A stretch of 43,625 nt of DNA from Okeania sp. SIO3I5 (GTDB lineage Bacteria > Cyanobacteriota > Cyanobacteriia > Cyanobacteriales > Microcoleaceae): the NCBI RefSeq assembly GCF_010672085.1, contig NZ_JAAHHT010000007.1, positions 61,632 to 105,256 of the forward strand. The letters are read 5' to 3'. Both the position numbers and the translations under genes were made by a program. This document shows, in pieces, positions 27,036 to 34,753 of this stretch (positions are counted from its first letter, which is position 1; every line of letters starts with the position of its first letter). The notes under the pieces were generated by a model. That model ran no database searches. It was given only the letters and a program-made list of their open reading frames with translations, and was not told the DNA's origin.

Positions 27036-27338
27036 TTAGCCTGGGGAAACTATGCAACAAAGCCGTCTCATTCTATTAAGTTGGATAGTAGAGATTGCTT
27101 CGGCTAGTTTCTGGCCTTCCCTAGAATTTAACTGTTGTGTCACCTGTAAGCGATATAATACAGTAGTTCTCTTCACACATTTGTAAGTTAATGAGTCGCA
27201 CATTTGTATCTTCTGCACTAATCGCTGCTTAAACATTACTGGCAGTCTATCTAGTAGACTTCTCCAAAAATCCCACTCGCTACTAGGAAAAGCCCAGTGA
27301 GGATTGGAGAACCAAATGTTAATTATATCTATTGACAA
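27036..27338 (-). CDS. Doubtful hypothetical protein
   Basis: An open frame of 100 residues just upstream of the TPR-CHAT gene. It is basic, with WFSNPHWAFPSSEWDFWRS near the N-terminus, and no family I recognise. The last residues are encoded by GGGGAAACTATGCAACAAAG read in reverse, which looks like the edge of a repeat rather than a gene. It may be a relic or a chance frame. Confidence 0.25.
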   Translation of the reverse strand: MSIDIINIWFSNPHWAFPSSEWDFWRSLLDRLPVMFKQRLVQKIQMCDSLTYKCVKRTTVLYRLQVTQQLNSREGQKLAEAISTIQLNRMRRLCCIVSPG

Positions 27339-27359
27339 AGACTTATATCTAAGTATAGA

Positions 27360-27445
27360 CTTAACAAATGCGGTTGGCTTAACCGTGAATGCCTGTGGAT
27401 GAGTAACCGCCGACGGCCTCAGTTGAAGCAGGAAGTAAACATTAA
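27360..27445 (+). pseudogene. TnpB C-terminus / omegaRNA relic
   Basis: The frame reads LTNAVGLTVNACG and then stops, and a few bases later another frame gives QLKQEVN. NACG and LKQE are typical of the zinc-finger end and tail of IS200/IS605 TnpB proteins, whose coding end overlaps the omegaRNA scaffold. The rest of the gene is gone. This is a different family from the 1-163 and 19457 relics. Confidence 0.5.
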
Positions 27446-27599
27446 AACATCACTAATTGTGACGTTTTATATTAGTTTTATGAAGCAGTGCTTGCTCATA
27501 CTTACCATTTTTAATTAAGGCAGTTTTATAATTGAATAAAATTGAGCTTGTCAATTATTTACTATTGAGTATTCTAGCAGTTCTTTAACAACAGTTTTA

Positions 27600-27790
27600 T
27601 ATCCCCCCCTGCCCCCCTTTGTAAGGGAGGAGTCAACAAAAAGTCCCCCTTAGAAAGGGGGATTTAGGGGGATTGTCAATGTACTTCAGAACTGTAACAA
27701 TTGCTGGGGAGTCAACAAAAAGTCCCCCTTAGAAAGGTGGATTTAGGGGGATTGTCAATGTACTTCATAACTGTAACAATTGCTATAGTA
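27600..27790. repeat. Direct repeat of about 78 bp with GGGGGATTTAGGGGGATTG core
   Basis: The unit runs from GAGTCAACAAAAAGTCCCCC through TTTAGGGGGATTGTCAATGT to AACTGTAACAATTGCT and occurs twice, at about 27629-27706 and 27709-27784. Variants of the CCCCCTTA...AAGGGGG core recur at 19670 and 41288-41740. It forms the immediate upstream region of the toxin-antitoxin pair. Confidence 0.65.
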
Positions 27791-27805
27791 CCAAGCAATA
27801 GCAAA

Positions 27806-28096
27806 ATGAAAAAATCTAAATTATTAGCTTTGTTACAGGAATATCACCCAAAGTTGGTCCAATATGGAGTCAAATCGATAGCAGTATTTGGCTCTGTAGC
27901 AAGGGATGAAGCAACGCCAACAAGTGACATTGATTTATTAGTAGAATTTGATGGAGTAGTAACATTCGATCGCTACATGGATTTGAAATTTTATCTAGAA
28001 GATAACTTAGGGCAACCCATAGATTTAGTGATGAAAAATATGTTAAAACCTCAAATACAAGAAACAGTGTTACGAGAGGCGGTTTATGTCTCGTAA
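27806..28096 (+). CDS. mntA: MntA-type nucleotidyltransferase antitoxin
   Basis: This 96-residue protein is a minimal nucleotidyltransferase. The motif GSVARDEATPTSDIDLLVEF begins at residue 29 and provides Gly29-Ser30 and the metal-binding Asp41 and Asp43. In characterised pairs the MNT protein neutralises the HEPN toxin by adding AMP to a tyrosine beside its active site. I chose the ATG at 27806, since an earlier in-frame start at 27701 would translate the upstream direct repeat. It overlaps the HEPN gene by 11 bases. Confidence 0.9.
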   Translation: MKKSKLLALLQEYHPKLVQYGVKSIAVFGSVARDEATPTSDIDLLVEFDGVVTFDRYMDLKFYLEDNLGQPIDLVMKNMLKPQIQETVLREAVYVS

Positions 28097-28430
28097 TTTA
28101 CGGCTATATTTTGAAGATATTATCGTAGCGAGTGAAAAAGTCATACGCTACACAGAGGGAATGGGATTAAGAGAATTTGTAGCAGACGAACGCACCTTTG
28201 ATGCTGTAGTGCGAAACTTGCAGATTATTGGTGAAGCAGTCAAACAAATTCCATCAGAGATGAGGTTGCGCTACCCGCAAATTGAATGGCGTAAAATTGC
28301 CGGGTTGCGCGATGTCTTAGCTCATGCTTATTTTAGTTTACAAGATGAGATGATTTGGGATATTGTCCAGACTAAAGTACCAGAGTTGCTTGTTGAAGTT
28401 CGGATAATTGTTAACCAAGAATTTAATTAA
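28086..28430 (+). CDS. hepT: HepT-type HEPN toxin RNase
   Basis: This 114-residue protein is a HEPN-domain ribonuclease. The active-site RX4H motif plus the modified tyrosine is RDVLAHAY (Arg75, His80, Tyr82), and the preceding VRNLQIIGEAVKQIP block is characteristic of HepT. Free toxin cleaves RNA and stops growth. The start codon lies inside the end of mntA, so the two are translationally coupled. This order, MNT then HEPN, is the usual one. Confidence 0.9.
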   Translation: MSRNLRLYFEDIIVASEKVIRYTEGMGLREFVADERTFDAVVRNLQIIGEAVKQIPSEMRLRYPQIEWRKIAGLRDVLAHAYFSLQDEMIWDIVQTKVPELLVEVRIIVNQEFN

Positions 28431-28434
28431 TTCC

Positions 28435-28525
28435 AGACTTACGCACCCAAACAAGAAATCGGGTTTATTGCTCTAATTATTATTTTGCACGAAATTTCCT
28501 CGATAAACCCGGTTTCTGCACCATC
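28435..28525. repeat. Inverted repeat with AGAAATCGGGTTTA / TAAACCCGGTTTCT arms
   Basis: AGAAATCGGGTTTA and TAAACCCGGTTTCT pair around about 36 bases, preceded by CAGACTTACGCA, one end of the dispersed family at 1967. It lies between the convergent hepT and DUF928 genes and may act as a terminator for both. Confidence 0.5.
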
Positions 28526-28529
28526 TTTT

Positions 28530-29267
28530 TTATTGGGTAACTATTTTTTCAGGACAAAACTCAGCTTTTTTTATTTCCTCCAAATTTTCTTTCAATTCTG
28601 CGGAAGGTTTTGCCACAGAAAATAACTCCTGATAAGCATCCCCAAATAAACCTTTTTCCATAAAATAATTAGCTCGTAATAAAGCCATTTCCTCAGCAGA
28701 AATACCAGGATATTTTTCTGACAAAACCTTCAATTCTGACTCAATAATTTCTCGGCGATCGCCATCTATAATTTTAAAAGGAAAAGGCAAGCTAGTTGTA
28801 TCCCCTTTGTGAAAGAAAAGCTCATAAATTTTGCCTCGCTCTAAACTTTTACCTTGATAAATAATTTGGTTTTTTCTATTTATATTTTCTGCCCAGATTT
28901 CTTGCTGATTTTCAGAAGGAACTTGTATAAAAATTTCTGCTATTTCTCCCTGCCAAATAAACATAGGTTCCTCCTGGAAAACTTCTACAAAATTTGGTTT
29001 TTGTTGCTGTTGGTTAGGCAATTTATATAACCAAGGAGTAATTATACAAAAATTATCAGTACGAGACCCTCCTGCCTTTTTTTTTGCAGGAGGTTTTGCT
29101 TTAGAAATAAACTCCCGTAGCTTATCAAAAATCTTTTGAGTGGATGATTTTTCTTGAGTGGAAGTTTCAGCTAAAAGTCTCCCACTTAGAGGATAATAAT
29201 TCACCCAGAAAGAAACAGAAAATAATAGCAGGAAAAAAAATAGAAATGACTTAAATTTATGAGACAT
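28530..29267 (-). CDS. DUF928-family exported protein
   Basis: This 245-residue protein starts with a signal peptide (hydrophobic about 8-24), then a basic linker with KAKPPAKKKAGGSRTDNF. The GGSR-NFC-ITP and PMFIWQG blocks fit the cyanobacterial DUF928 family. The fold after residue 95 looks beta-rich and then helical near the C-terminus (EEMALLRANYFMEKGLFGDAYQELF resembles one TPR hairpin). No biochemical role is known. DUF928 genes recur beside CHAT, CHASE2 and DUF1822 genes in cyanobacteria, as here, so I infer a periplasmic partner of the CHAT-CHASE2 sensor. Confidence 0.75.
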   Translation of the reverse strand: MSHKFKSFLFFFLLLFSVSFWVNYYPLSGRLLAETSTQEKSSTQKIFDKLREFISKAKPPAKKKAGGSRTDNFCIITPWLYKLPNQQQQKPNFVEVFQEEPMFIWQGEIAEIFIQVPSENQQEIWAENINRKNQIIYQGKSLERGKIYELFFHKGDTTSLPFPFKIIDGDRREIIESELKVLSEKYPGISAEEMALLRANYFMEKGLFGDAYQELFSVAKPSAELKENLEEIKKAEFCPEKIVTQ

Positions 29268-29309
29268 ATTTTCACCTTTTAATTTTCAATATAGCGGTTC
29301 TTTAATCTA

Positions 29310-29414
29310 TTAGGCGTAGGTTGGGTTGAAGAATGAAACCCAACACCAATAATTTTTTGTTGGGTTTATCCTACGGATAAGCTGCGCTAACGCTGTCGCT
29401 TAACCCAACCTACA
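29310..29414. repeat. Inverted-repeat element with GTAGGTTGGGTT ends
   Basis: GCGTAGGTTGGGTTGAAGAA on the left and AACCCAACCTAC on the right enclose about 80 bp that includes GCTGCGCTAACGCTGTCGC. Longer relatives occur at 29680-30110, with partial ones near 3120 and 33110. Confidence 0.55.
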
Positions 29415-29427
29415 TTTTCTACATTTT

Positions 29428-29661
29428 CTAATCTCGCCATGATTCTCGTTGTTTCCGAATATAATTAACAGCATTTTCTCTTTGCCAAAGTTGACGATGT
29501 TTTCCCAAAAAACGAGAAGCTTTTCTAGTTGCTGGAGTCATAACAACGGTGCCATTTACTACTTTTATTTCCAAGCGATCGCCTGGTTGTAAATTTAGCA
29601 CTTCTCGAACTTCTTGAGGAATTATAATTTGGTATTTTTCTCCTAGCTTTTCTATTGTCAT
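29428..29661 (-). CDS. AbrB/SpoVT-type DNA-binding protein (orphan antitoxin-like)
   Basis: This 77-residue protein has an N-terminal swapped-hairpin AbrB domain: KLGEKYQIIIPQEVREVLNL then PGDRLEIKVVNGTVVMTP. The C-terminal about 35 residues are basic and helical, as in VapB- or MazE-type antitoxins that use that part to bind a toxin. No PIN or MazF toxin gene is adjacent, so it may be an orphan or a local regulator of the flanking CHAT cassette. I chose the ATG at 29661; the in-frame TTG four codons earlier is less likely. Confidence 0.8.
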   Translation of the reverse strand: MTIEKLGEKYQIIIPQEVREVLNLQPGDRLEIKVVNGTVVMTPATRKASRFLGKHRQLWQRENAVNYIRKQRESWRD

Positions 29662-29679
29662 TTTAGTTATCAATTATTA

Positions 29680-30110
29680 GTTATCAAGCGTAGGTTGGGT
29701 TGAAGAATGAAACCCAACACCAGTAATTTAATGTATAGCAAAGGTTCAACTTTTTTAAATACCCTTTTACTAATGTGGATTTGCTATAACTCTTTGTTGG
29801 GTTTCGCTCTCGCTCAACCCAACCTACATTTTATAACAACTTAATCCGTGTATCCGTGGCATAATCCGTGTGAGCTATCCGCGGCATAATCTGTGTGAGC
29901 TATCCGTTATTAGTTATCAAGCGTAGGTTGGGTTGAAGAATGAAACCCAACACCAGTAATTTAATGTATAGCAAAGATTCAACTTTTTTAAATACCCTTT
30001 TACTAATGTAGATTTGCTATAACTCTTTGTTGGGTTTCGCTCTCGCTCAACCCAACCTACATTTTATAACAACTTAATCCGTGTATCCGTGGCATAATCC
30101 GTGTGAGCGC
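29680..30110. repeat. Direct repeat, two units of about 200 bp
   Basis: Each unit begins with TTATCAAGCGTAGGTTGGGT, contains TATAGCAAAG ... TTTGCTATA inverted arms, and ends with CTTAATCCGTGTATCCGTGG followed by CATAATCCGTGTGAGC. Copies start near 29680 and 29918 and are almost identical. The second unit runs into the end of the CHAT-CHASE2 gene and supplies its last 12 codons. Confidence 0.7.
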
Positions 30111-32497
30111 ATCCTTTTATTTAGCAAAAAATAAATCCAGAAAATCGCCGAAGGTGACAGAATAGGTAACAAAATAGCGCCAGAAATATAAACCTGTAAA
30201 CTAACCATTAAATATCCTAAATTACCAACGGCAAAAACAACCACCCACCGATTATGCTTTTGTGGATAATCTGTACAATCATTCAATATCAAAATAACAC
30301 TTTTTCCCAAAAAAGCAGCCATCAAAATCATCCATAAATCGGGGATAGGAACAACTAATCTATTAGTCAAAAAATGATGTAATAAATAAGCATGAATTTT
30401 ACCCCCTGTTAATTTTTCATCACGAAAAGCAATTGGTGGATGCTCGATATTATCCTCCCCAAATTTTACCCCGGCATTCTCATATCCACCAGGAGCTATT
30501 ATTACTACTTGTTCTTTAATTTTATCCCTAATTAGAGAATTATTAGATTCCAAAATTTGCCAAGCCGGAATAGAGTCATATACTTGGTCATAACTAATAG
30601 AAAAATCCACAATTGGATGGAGCCACATTTGCCTCAACCAATAAGAAAGAATCGTCAGTAAATTCAAGCGAGCAGCAGGAGAAAATAATTTTTCATTCTT
30701 AACTACTTTTTTTGGCTCCAGATAATCAGATAACTGATTAAATAAATCATTTTTACTTTCCAAGTTAGGTAATAGCAAATCATTATATTTATTGTCATTA
30801 TTTAGTTGATAAACCAATGCCAACATAGAGGCGAAAGTTAAATCATTTGAGCCAGAAAAATCTATAGTCGTTAAATATCTACCATCACCAAGTACGGTCA
30901 TATCTCCTTCTAGACTCCAATTCAAACTAGCAAATTCTGAATTTACACCATACTCATATTTAGCAAAAACAATCCATTTCTGTTTTTTTACTGCTGTTTG
31001 AAGTGCTGTAGCTAAGAGGCGATCGCTTTCCCCACCATTAAAACGGTCTAATAAATAATCAATGCCAATTATCTTTGCTTCTGACTGAGAAATTTCTTCT
31101 ACTAATTTAGCTAAATAACCTCTATCCATTATCGTAGTATCAGTAATTTTTGCTTTCCTAATCGACTCATTATCAATTTCCACTAACAGCACAGGTGGAG
31201 TTTTATTAGTCAAATTTTGACCAGTTAACTGACGATAAATGGCTTGTACAAAAATTCGCCAATCTAACAAAAATTGCTGCATTGGTAACTGCCAAGCAAT
31301 AATCAGAAAGGATAGTAAAACTATAGCTTCTTTGGTAGTTGGTAAATAGCTTTTTAACCATTGTTTGAATCCAAAAGGTTCAATTTTAAAAAGCTCCGAA
31401 TTAGGGCGACGAAATAGAGAAGGAATCAGATAAGCAGAAGGATAAGTTAGAGATTTTTCAGTTTGACAAAAAATACGACAAGTATCCAATAAAGCCTCAT
31501 GTATATCTTTATGTGCTGCTAAACTTTGAGTAAAATTAATGATAAATTCATGGGCAACCTTATTATGAATCAACTCCCGCATTACAACAACTTGAGTTAA
31601 CCCCAAGCTAATCAGAGATTCAGCAATACTAATACCTTGACAAGAATTAAAAATTGCAGCTTGTAAACCATTTTTGATTGCTATTTTTAACGGATTTTCT
31701 AGTTGGTTAATAGACACAAAAACACCAGGAGCAATACTAAATTGACCCCCAGTCAAATTAGTTTCATCACTATGTCCAGCAAAAAACAAAATATCCCAAC
31801 CATTAGAGTCAGCGATCGCCTGCCAAATCTGATTTTTTAGCTCATCAATATTAACTCCTGGTTGCCAACCAATAAACTGAATATTTGTCATCTGAGAAAG
31901 AGATTTTACAGCTTCGCGATCTGCTTGAAAATTTAGACAGTTATCGTCTCCAATAATTGTCAAAATTCGTGCTTTGCGACGAATAGGTTGCACTGGTTTT
32001 TCCAAGATATTTGTAGGAGTGCGAGAAATTCTAATTTTCCCTGATGCACCAAAACTACCACTTATTTCCCACGCTTCCCAAGGTAAACGTGCTAACTCCT
32101 CAGAATTACAAGAAAGAAAAATATCAATCCAGTGGGAATTAGGTTTGTTAGTAGCATTTTTGATTTCTTCTCTGATGTCATATAAATTTTTGTCACGCAA
32201 CCATTCGTTAAATTCGGTTACGAGAGTTTTTTGTTCCTCATTTAGTTTTGCTAACCAGTCAATTTCTGGCGCTGGAATATCACCTTCATCTATCACTTTT
32301 CCCCGTGAATTTTGAGTGTAGTAGTTGTGATAAGCATTTTGCCAGCGGGCGTAATTTTCTATCAGTTTAGTCGGATATTTAAGAGTAGCAGAAAGTCTGC
32401 GACTATCTTGCCAAGATAACTTAAATGAACAGTTTTGTTTGTCTAAATTATCTGCATTTACAGATGTAATTTCTACTTCTAAATTAAAATATTTCAT
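30074..32497 (-). CDS. CHAT-CHASE2 membrane sensor protease
   Basis: The protein is 807 residues from the chosen ATG. Residues about 120-370 form a CHAT domain; the predicted dyad is His242 in FFAGHSDE and Cys286 in IFNSCQGIS. A transmembrane helix near 385-405 leads to an extracytoplasmic CHASE2 sensor domain (about 420-700, with VLLVEIDNESIRK and IIGIDYLLD). Two or three more membrane helices close the protein. Such proteins sense an outside signal and may pass it to the inner caspase-like domain. Its partners here appear to be the sigma-like and DUF1822 genes upstream. An earlier GTG start at 32533 would lie in the tandem array and add 12 residues. The last 12 residues are encoded by a dispersed repeat, so the original tail has probably been replaced. 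Confidence 0.9.
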   Translation of the reverse strand: MKYFNLEVEITSVNADNLDKQNCSFKLSWQDSRRLSATLKYPTKLIENYARWQNAYHNYYTQNSRGKVIDEGDIPAPEIDWLAKLNEEQKTLVTEFNEWLRDKNLYDIREEIKNATNKPNSHWIDIFLSCNSEELARLPWEAWEISGSFGASGKIRISRTPTNILEKPVQPIRRKARILTIIGDDNCLNFQADREAVKSLSQMTNIQFIGWQPGVNIDELKNQIWQAIADSNGWDILFFAGHSDETNLTGGQFSIAPGVFVSINQLENPLKIAIKNGLQAAIFNSCQGISIAESLISLGLTQVVVMRELIHNKVAHEFIINFTQSLAAHKDIHEALLDTCRIFCQTEKSLTYPSAYLIPSLFRRPNSELFKIEPFGFKQWLKSYLPTTKEAIVLLSFLIIAWQLPMQQFLLDWRIFVQAIYRQLTGQNLTNKTPPVLLVEIDNESIRKAKITDTTIMDRGYLAKLVEEISQSEAKIIGIDYLLDRFNGGESDRLLATALQTAVKKQKWIVFAKYEYGVNSEFASLNWSLEGDMTVLGDGRYLTTIDFSGSNDLTFASMLALVYQLNNDNKYNDLLLPNLESKNDLFNQLSDYLEPKKVVKNEKLFSPAARLNLLTILSYWLRQMWLHPIVDFSISYDQVYDSIPAWQILESNNSLIRDKIKEQVVIIAPGGYENAGVKFGEDNIEHPPIAFRDEKLTGGKIHAYLLHHFLTNRLVVPIPDLWMILMAAFLGKSVILILNDCTDYPQKHNRWVVVFAVGNLGYLMVSLQVYISGAILLPILSPSAIFWIYFLLNKRMRSHGLCHGYTD

Positions 32498-33150
32498 TGT
32501 CAGTAAGAGAAATAATATAATAGGTTCGCTCACACGAATTATGCCACGGATACGCGGATTAGGAGTTGTTGGGTTTCACTTCATTTTCAGCAAGAGAAAT
32601 CATATAATATATAGGTTCGCTCACACGAATTATGCCACGGATACGCGGATTAGGAGTTGTTGGGTTTCACTTCATTTTCAGCAAGAGAAATCATATAATA
32701 TATAGGTTCGCTCACACGGATTATGCCACGGATACGCGGATTAGGAGTTGTTGGGTTTCACTTCATTTTCAGCAAGAGAAATCATATAATATATAGGTTC
32801 GCTCACACGGATTATGCCACGGATACGCGGATTAAGAGTTGTTGGGTTTCACTTCATTTTCAGCAAGAGAAATCATATAATATATAGGTTCGCTCACACG
32901 GATTATGCCACGGATACGCGGATTAGGAGTTGTTGGGTTTTACTTCATTTTCAGCAAGAGAAATCATATAATATATAGGTTCGCTCACACGGATTATGCC
33001 ACGGATACGCGGATTAGGAGTTGTTGGGTTTCACTTCATTTTCAGCAAGAGAAATCATATAATATATAGGTTCGCTCACACGAATTATGCCACGGATACA
33101 CGGATTAGGAGTTGTTGGGTTTCACTGTCGTTCAACCCAACCTACATTTT
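32498..33150. repeat. Tandem array of about seven 91-bp units upstream of CHAT-CHASE2
   Basis: Units begin at GGTTCGCTCACACG near 32522 and then every about 91 bp. Each contains ATTATGCCACGGATACGCGG, then AGTTGTTGGGTTTCACTTCA, then TTTTCAGCAAGAGAAATCAT, then ATAATATATA. The last part matches the leader and start codon of the CHAT-CHASE2 gene (TTCATTGTCAGTAAGAGAAA). The copies differ at only a few bases. The array sits exactly where the promoter of that gene should be. Confidence 0.8.
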
Positions 33151-33167
33151 TAAGCTGAATGTTTACT

Positions 33168-34337
33168 TTAATTTATTTCATTCCACTTAAATACAACAGA
33201 TGTTTTTTCCTGATTATTTGGTGCCACAATAGTTACCAAAAATTCTTCATTCAAATTACCTACTATACGAGCGTATGGATAAGTATTTTCCTTGTTTGGA
33301 TTTTGCTCTTTTTCAATTAAAATACCTGTGCGATCGCTAATCCGTAATTTTATCCCCGGTGGTAATTTTTCACCCTCAGCACTACTCAAAATTAACAGTA
33401 AACTCCACTCTTTTTCAGATTCAGAAATTAACCAGGTAACTGCATAAAGATAAACTTCATTACCAGCTAAATTAAACTGTTTATAACCACGCCCCATAGT
33501 AGTAGGAATTTTCATTCTATTGTCATGGTTAATTTGGTTAAGAATTTGCTCTAATTTTTCCCCATGATTTCTCACAACTTTTTGCCGTAAAAGTGACGGT
33601 TCAGGTAATAAATTCCAGGATAGTGAATTGGCAACTACATCTGTTTGGTTTTGCCACCAATATTTGACATTTACAGCTTTTTGACTAACCAGTTTTAGTA
33701 AATCGGATAAATAGGTATTAGCCTTTTCTTTACTCATTTCAGATAAATTTACTGAAGCTTTCGGTAAAGCAATAGCTGTAGGTTCTAAACAACGTAAATT
33801 TAGCAATAGTTCATCTAATTTACTATTAAATAAACTAACTGATATTTGAGAAAAATTATCCGATTGTTCCTGTGATTTTTGCGTTGCTAATTGATTGTAT
33901 GGTAAAAATCCGCGAATAGCAGCCAAATCAGACTCCTCTTCCACTTCAACTACTAGATAAAAATGAGCAGTAAATTCTGGCAAAGTAATTATAGAATTGG
34001 GAATATTTACCTGTTCCGATAGATTTGCCACTATCAAACAGACCTTAAAATCCCCTACTTTAATATTAGAAACAGCCGGAATTAAATTGGCATATTCTGG
34101 TTGAAAAATTGAACAGTCATTTTTATTTATAGATAATTCAGGCGCTCTTTCTGCCAACCATTCTTCACAAGCAAAAAAAGCTAAAGCATGAATATAAGTT
34201 TGCCATTTTTGTTCAGAGTCTTTGATATTACTAACCAGTTCTAAAGCTGCCTCAATATTTTCAGATTTGAGGCTAATTTCCCCAGTCGAAAAATTCTCAA
34301 ACTCTAGAGAAAATTCCGAAAATTGTTTATAGCTCAT
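33168..34337 (-). CDS. DUF1822-family protein
   Basis: This 389-residue soluble protein matches the cyanobacterial DUF1822 pattern: an early HALAFFACEEWL block near residue 50, a central beta-rich part (VCLIVANLSEQV, FTAHFYLVVEVEE), FLPYNQL, and a C-terminal part including VYLYAVTWLI, WSLLLILSSAEGE and a beta-rich tail ending in SVVFKWNEIN. It has no signal peptide. No biochemical activity is known. It lies downstream of the sigma-like gene and upstream of CHAT-CHASE2 on the same strand. That order recurs in cyanobacteria as I remember it, so it is likely a cytoplasmic partner or adaptor. Confidence 0.8.
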   Translation of the reverse strand: MSYKQFSEFSLEFENFSTGEISLKSENIEAALELVSNIKDSEQKWQTYIHALAFFACEEWLAERAPELSINKNDCSIFQPEYANLIPAVSNIKVGDFKVCLIVANLSEQVNIPNSIITLPEFTAHFYLVVEVEEESDLAAIRGFLPYNQLATQKSQEQSDNFSQISVSLFNSKLDELLLNLRCLEPTAIALPKASVNLSEMSKEKANTYLSDLLKLVSQKAVNVKYWWQNQTDVVANSLSWNLLPEPSLLRQKVVRNHGEKLEQILNQINHDNRMKIPTTMGRGYKQFNLAGNEVYLYAVTWLISESEKEWSLLLILSSAEGEKLPPGIKLRISDRTGILIEKEQNPNKENTYPYARIVGNLNEEFLVTIVAPNNQEKTSVVFKWNEIN

Positions 34338-34753
34338 AGTAATTTTTTCCTTGGATTATTTGTAAGTATTTCCTGCGAAATGATGCGTAAAAAGCTATTA
34401 CAGAAATGCATGAGGATGGTGAGGTACAGTGTAACACAGCCTTCAAGGCTGTAACAAGCAGGATGCTTATGTTACCATAATTACTAAATGAAATTTTGTA
34501 CCTCACGCGCCTCCGAAATTGCTGTAATGTTGGGGAAGGTAAAAGCAACCTTTGAAATTGAGTTTAAACAAAAAGTTACTGTCAAAGTTTCCTTCCCAAA
34601 CCTGAGAAATAATTATTCATTATTCATTATTCATTATTAATTGTTGAACACCTACTTTTTGCTTCACTAATAGACATATCCAAAAATCAAAAATGAAATA
34701 AATTAAAGATATGAAATCAACAATTTTATTCCCTATTCCCTATTCTCTATTCC
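34338..34753. repeat. Gap with an inverted-repeat element and heptamers
   Basis: At about 34398-34528, ATTACAGAAAT with GGTGAGGTACA faces TGTACCTCACGCG with AATTGCTGTAAT, an element related in design to the family at 1684. At 34608-34645, ATTCATT heptamers follow. From 34672 to 34776 runs a segment repeated at 36691-36804. No gene is seen in this gap. Confidence 0.55.

Noticed and set aside
32498-33150. Possible CRISPR array or origin iterons (regular 91-bp units)
   Set aside because: The whole unit is conserved, with no unique part, and it contains a copy of the adjacent gene's leader. It is a simple tandem duplication.
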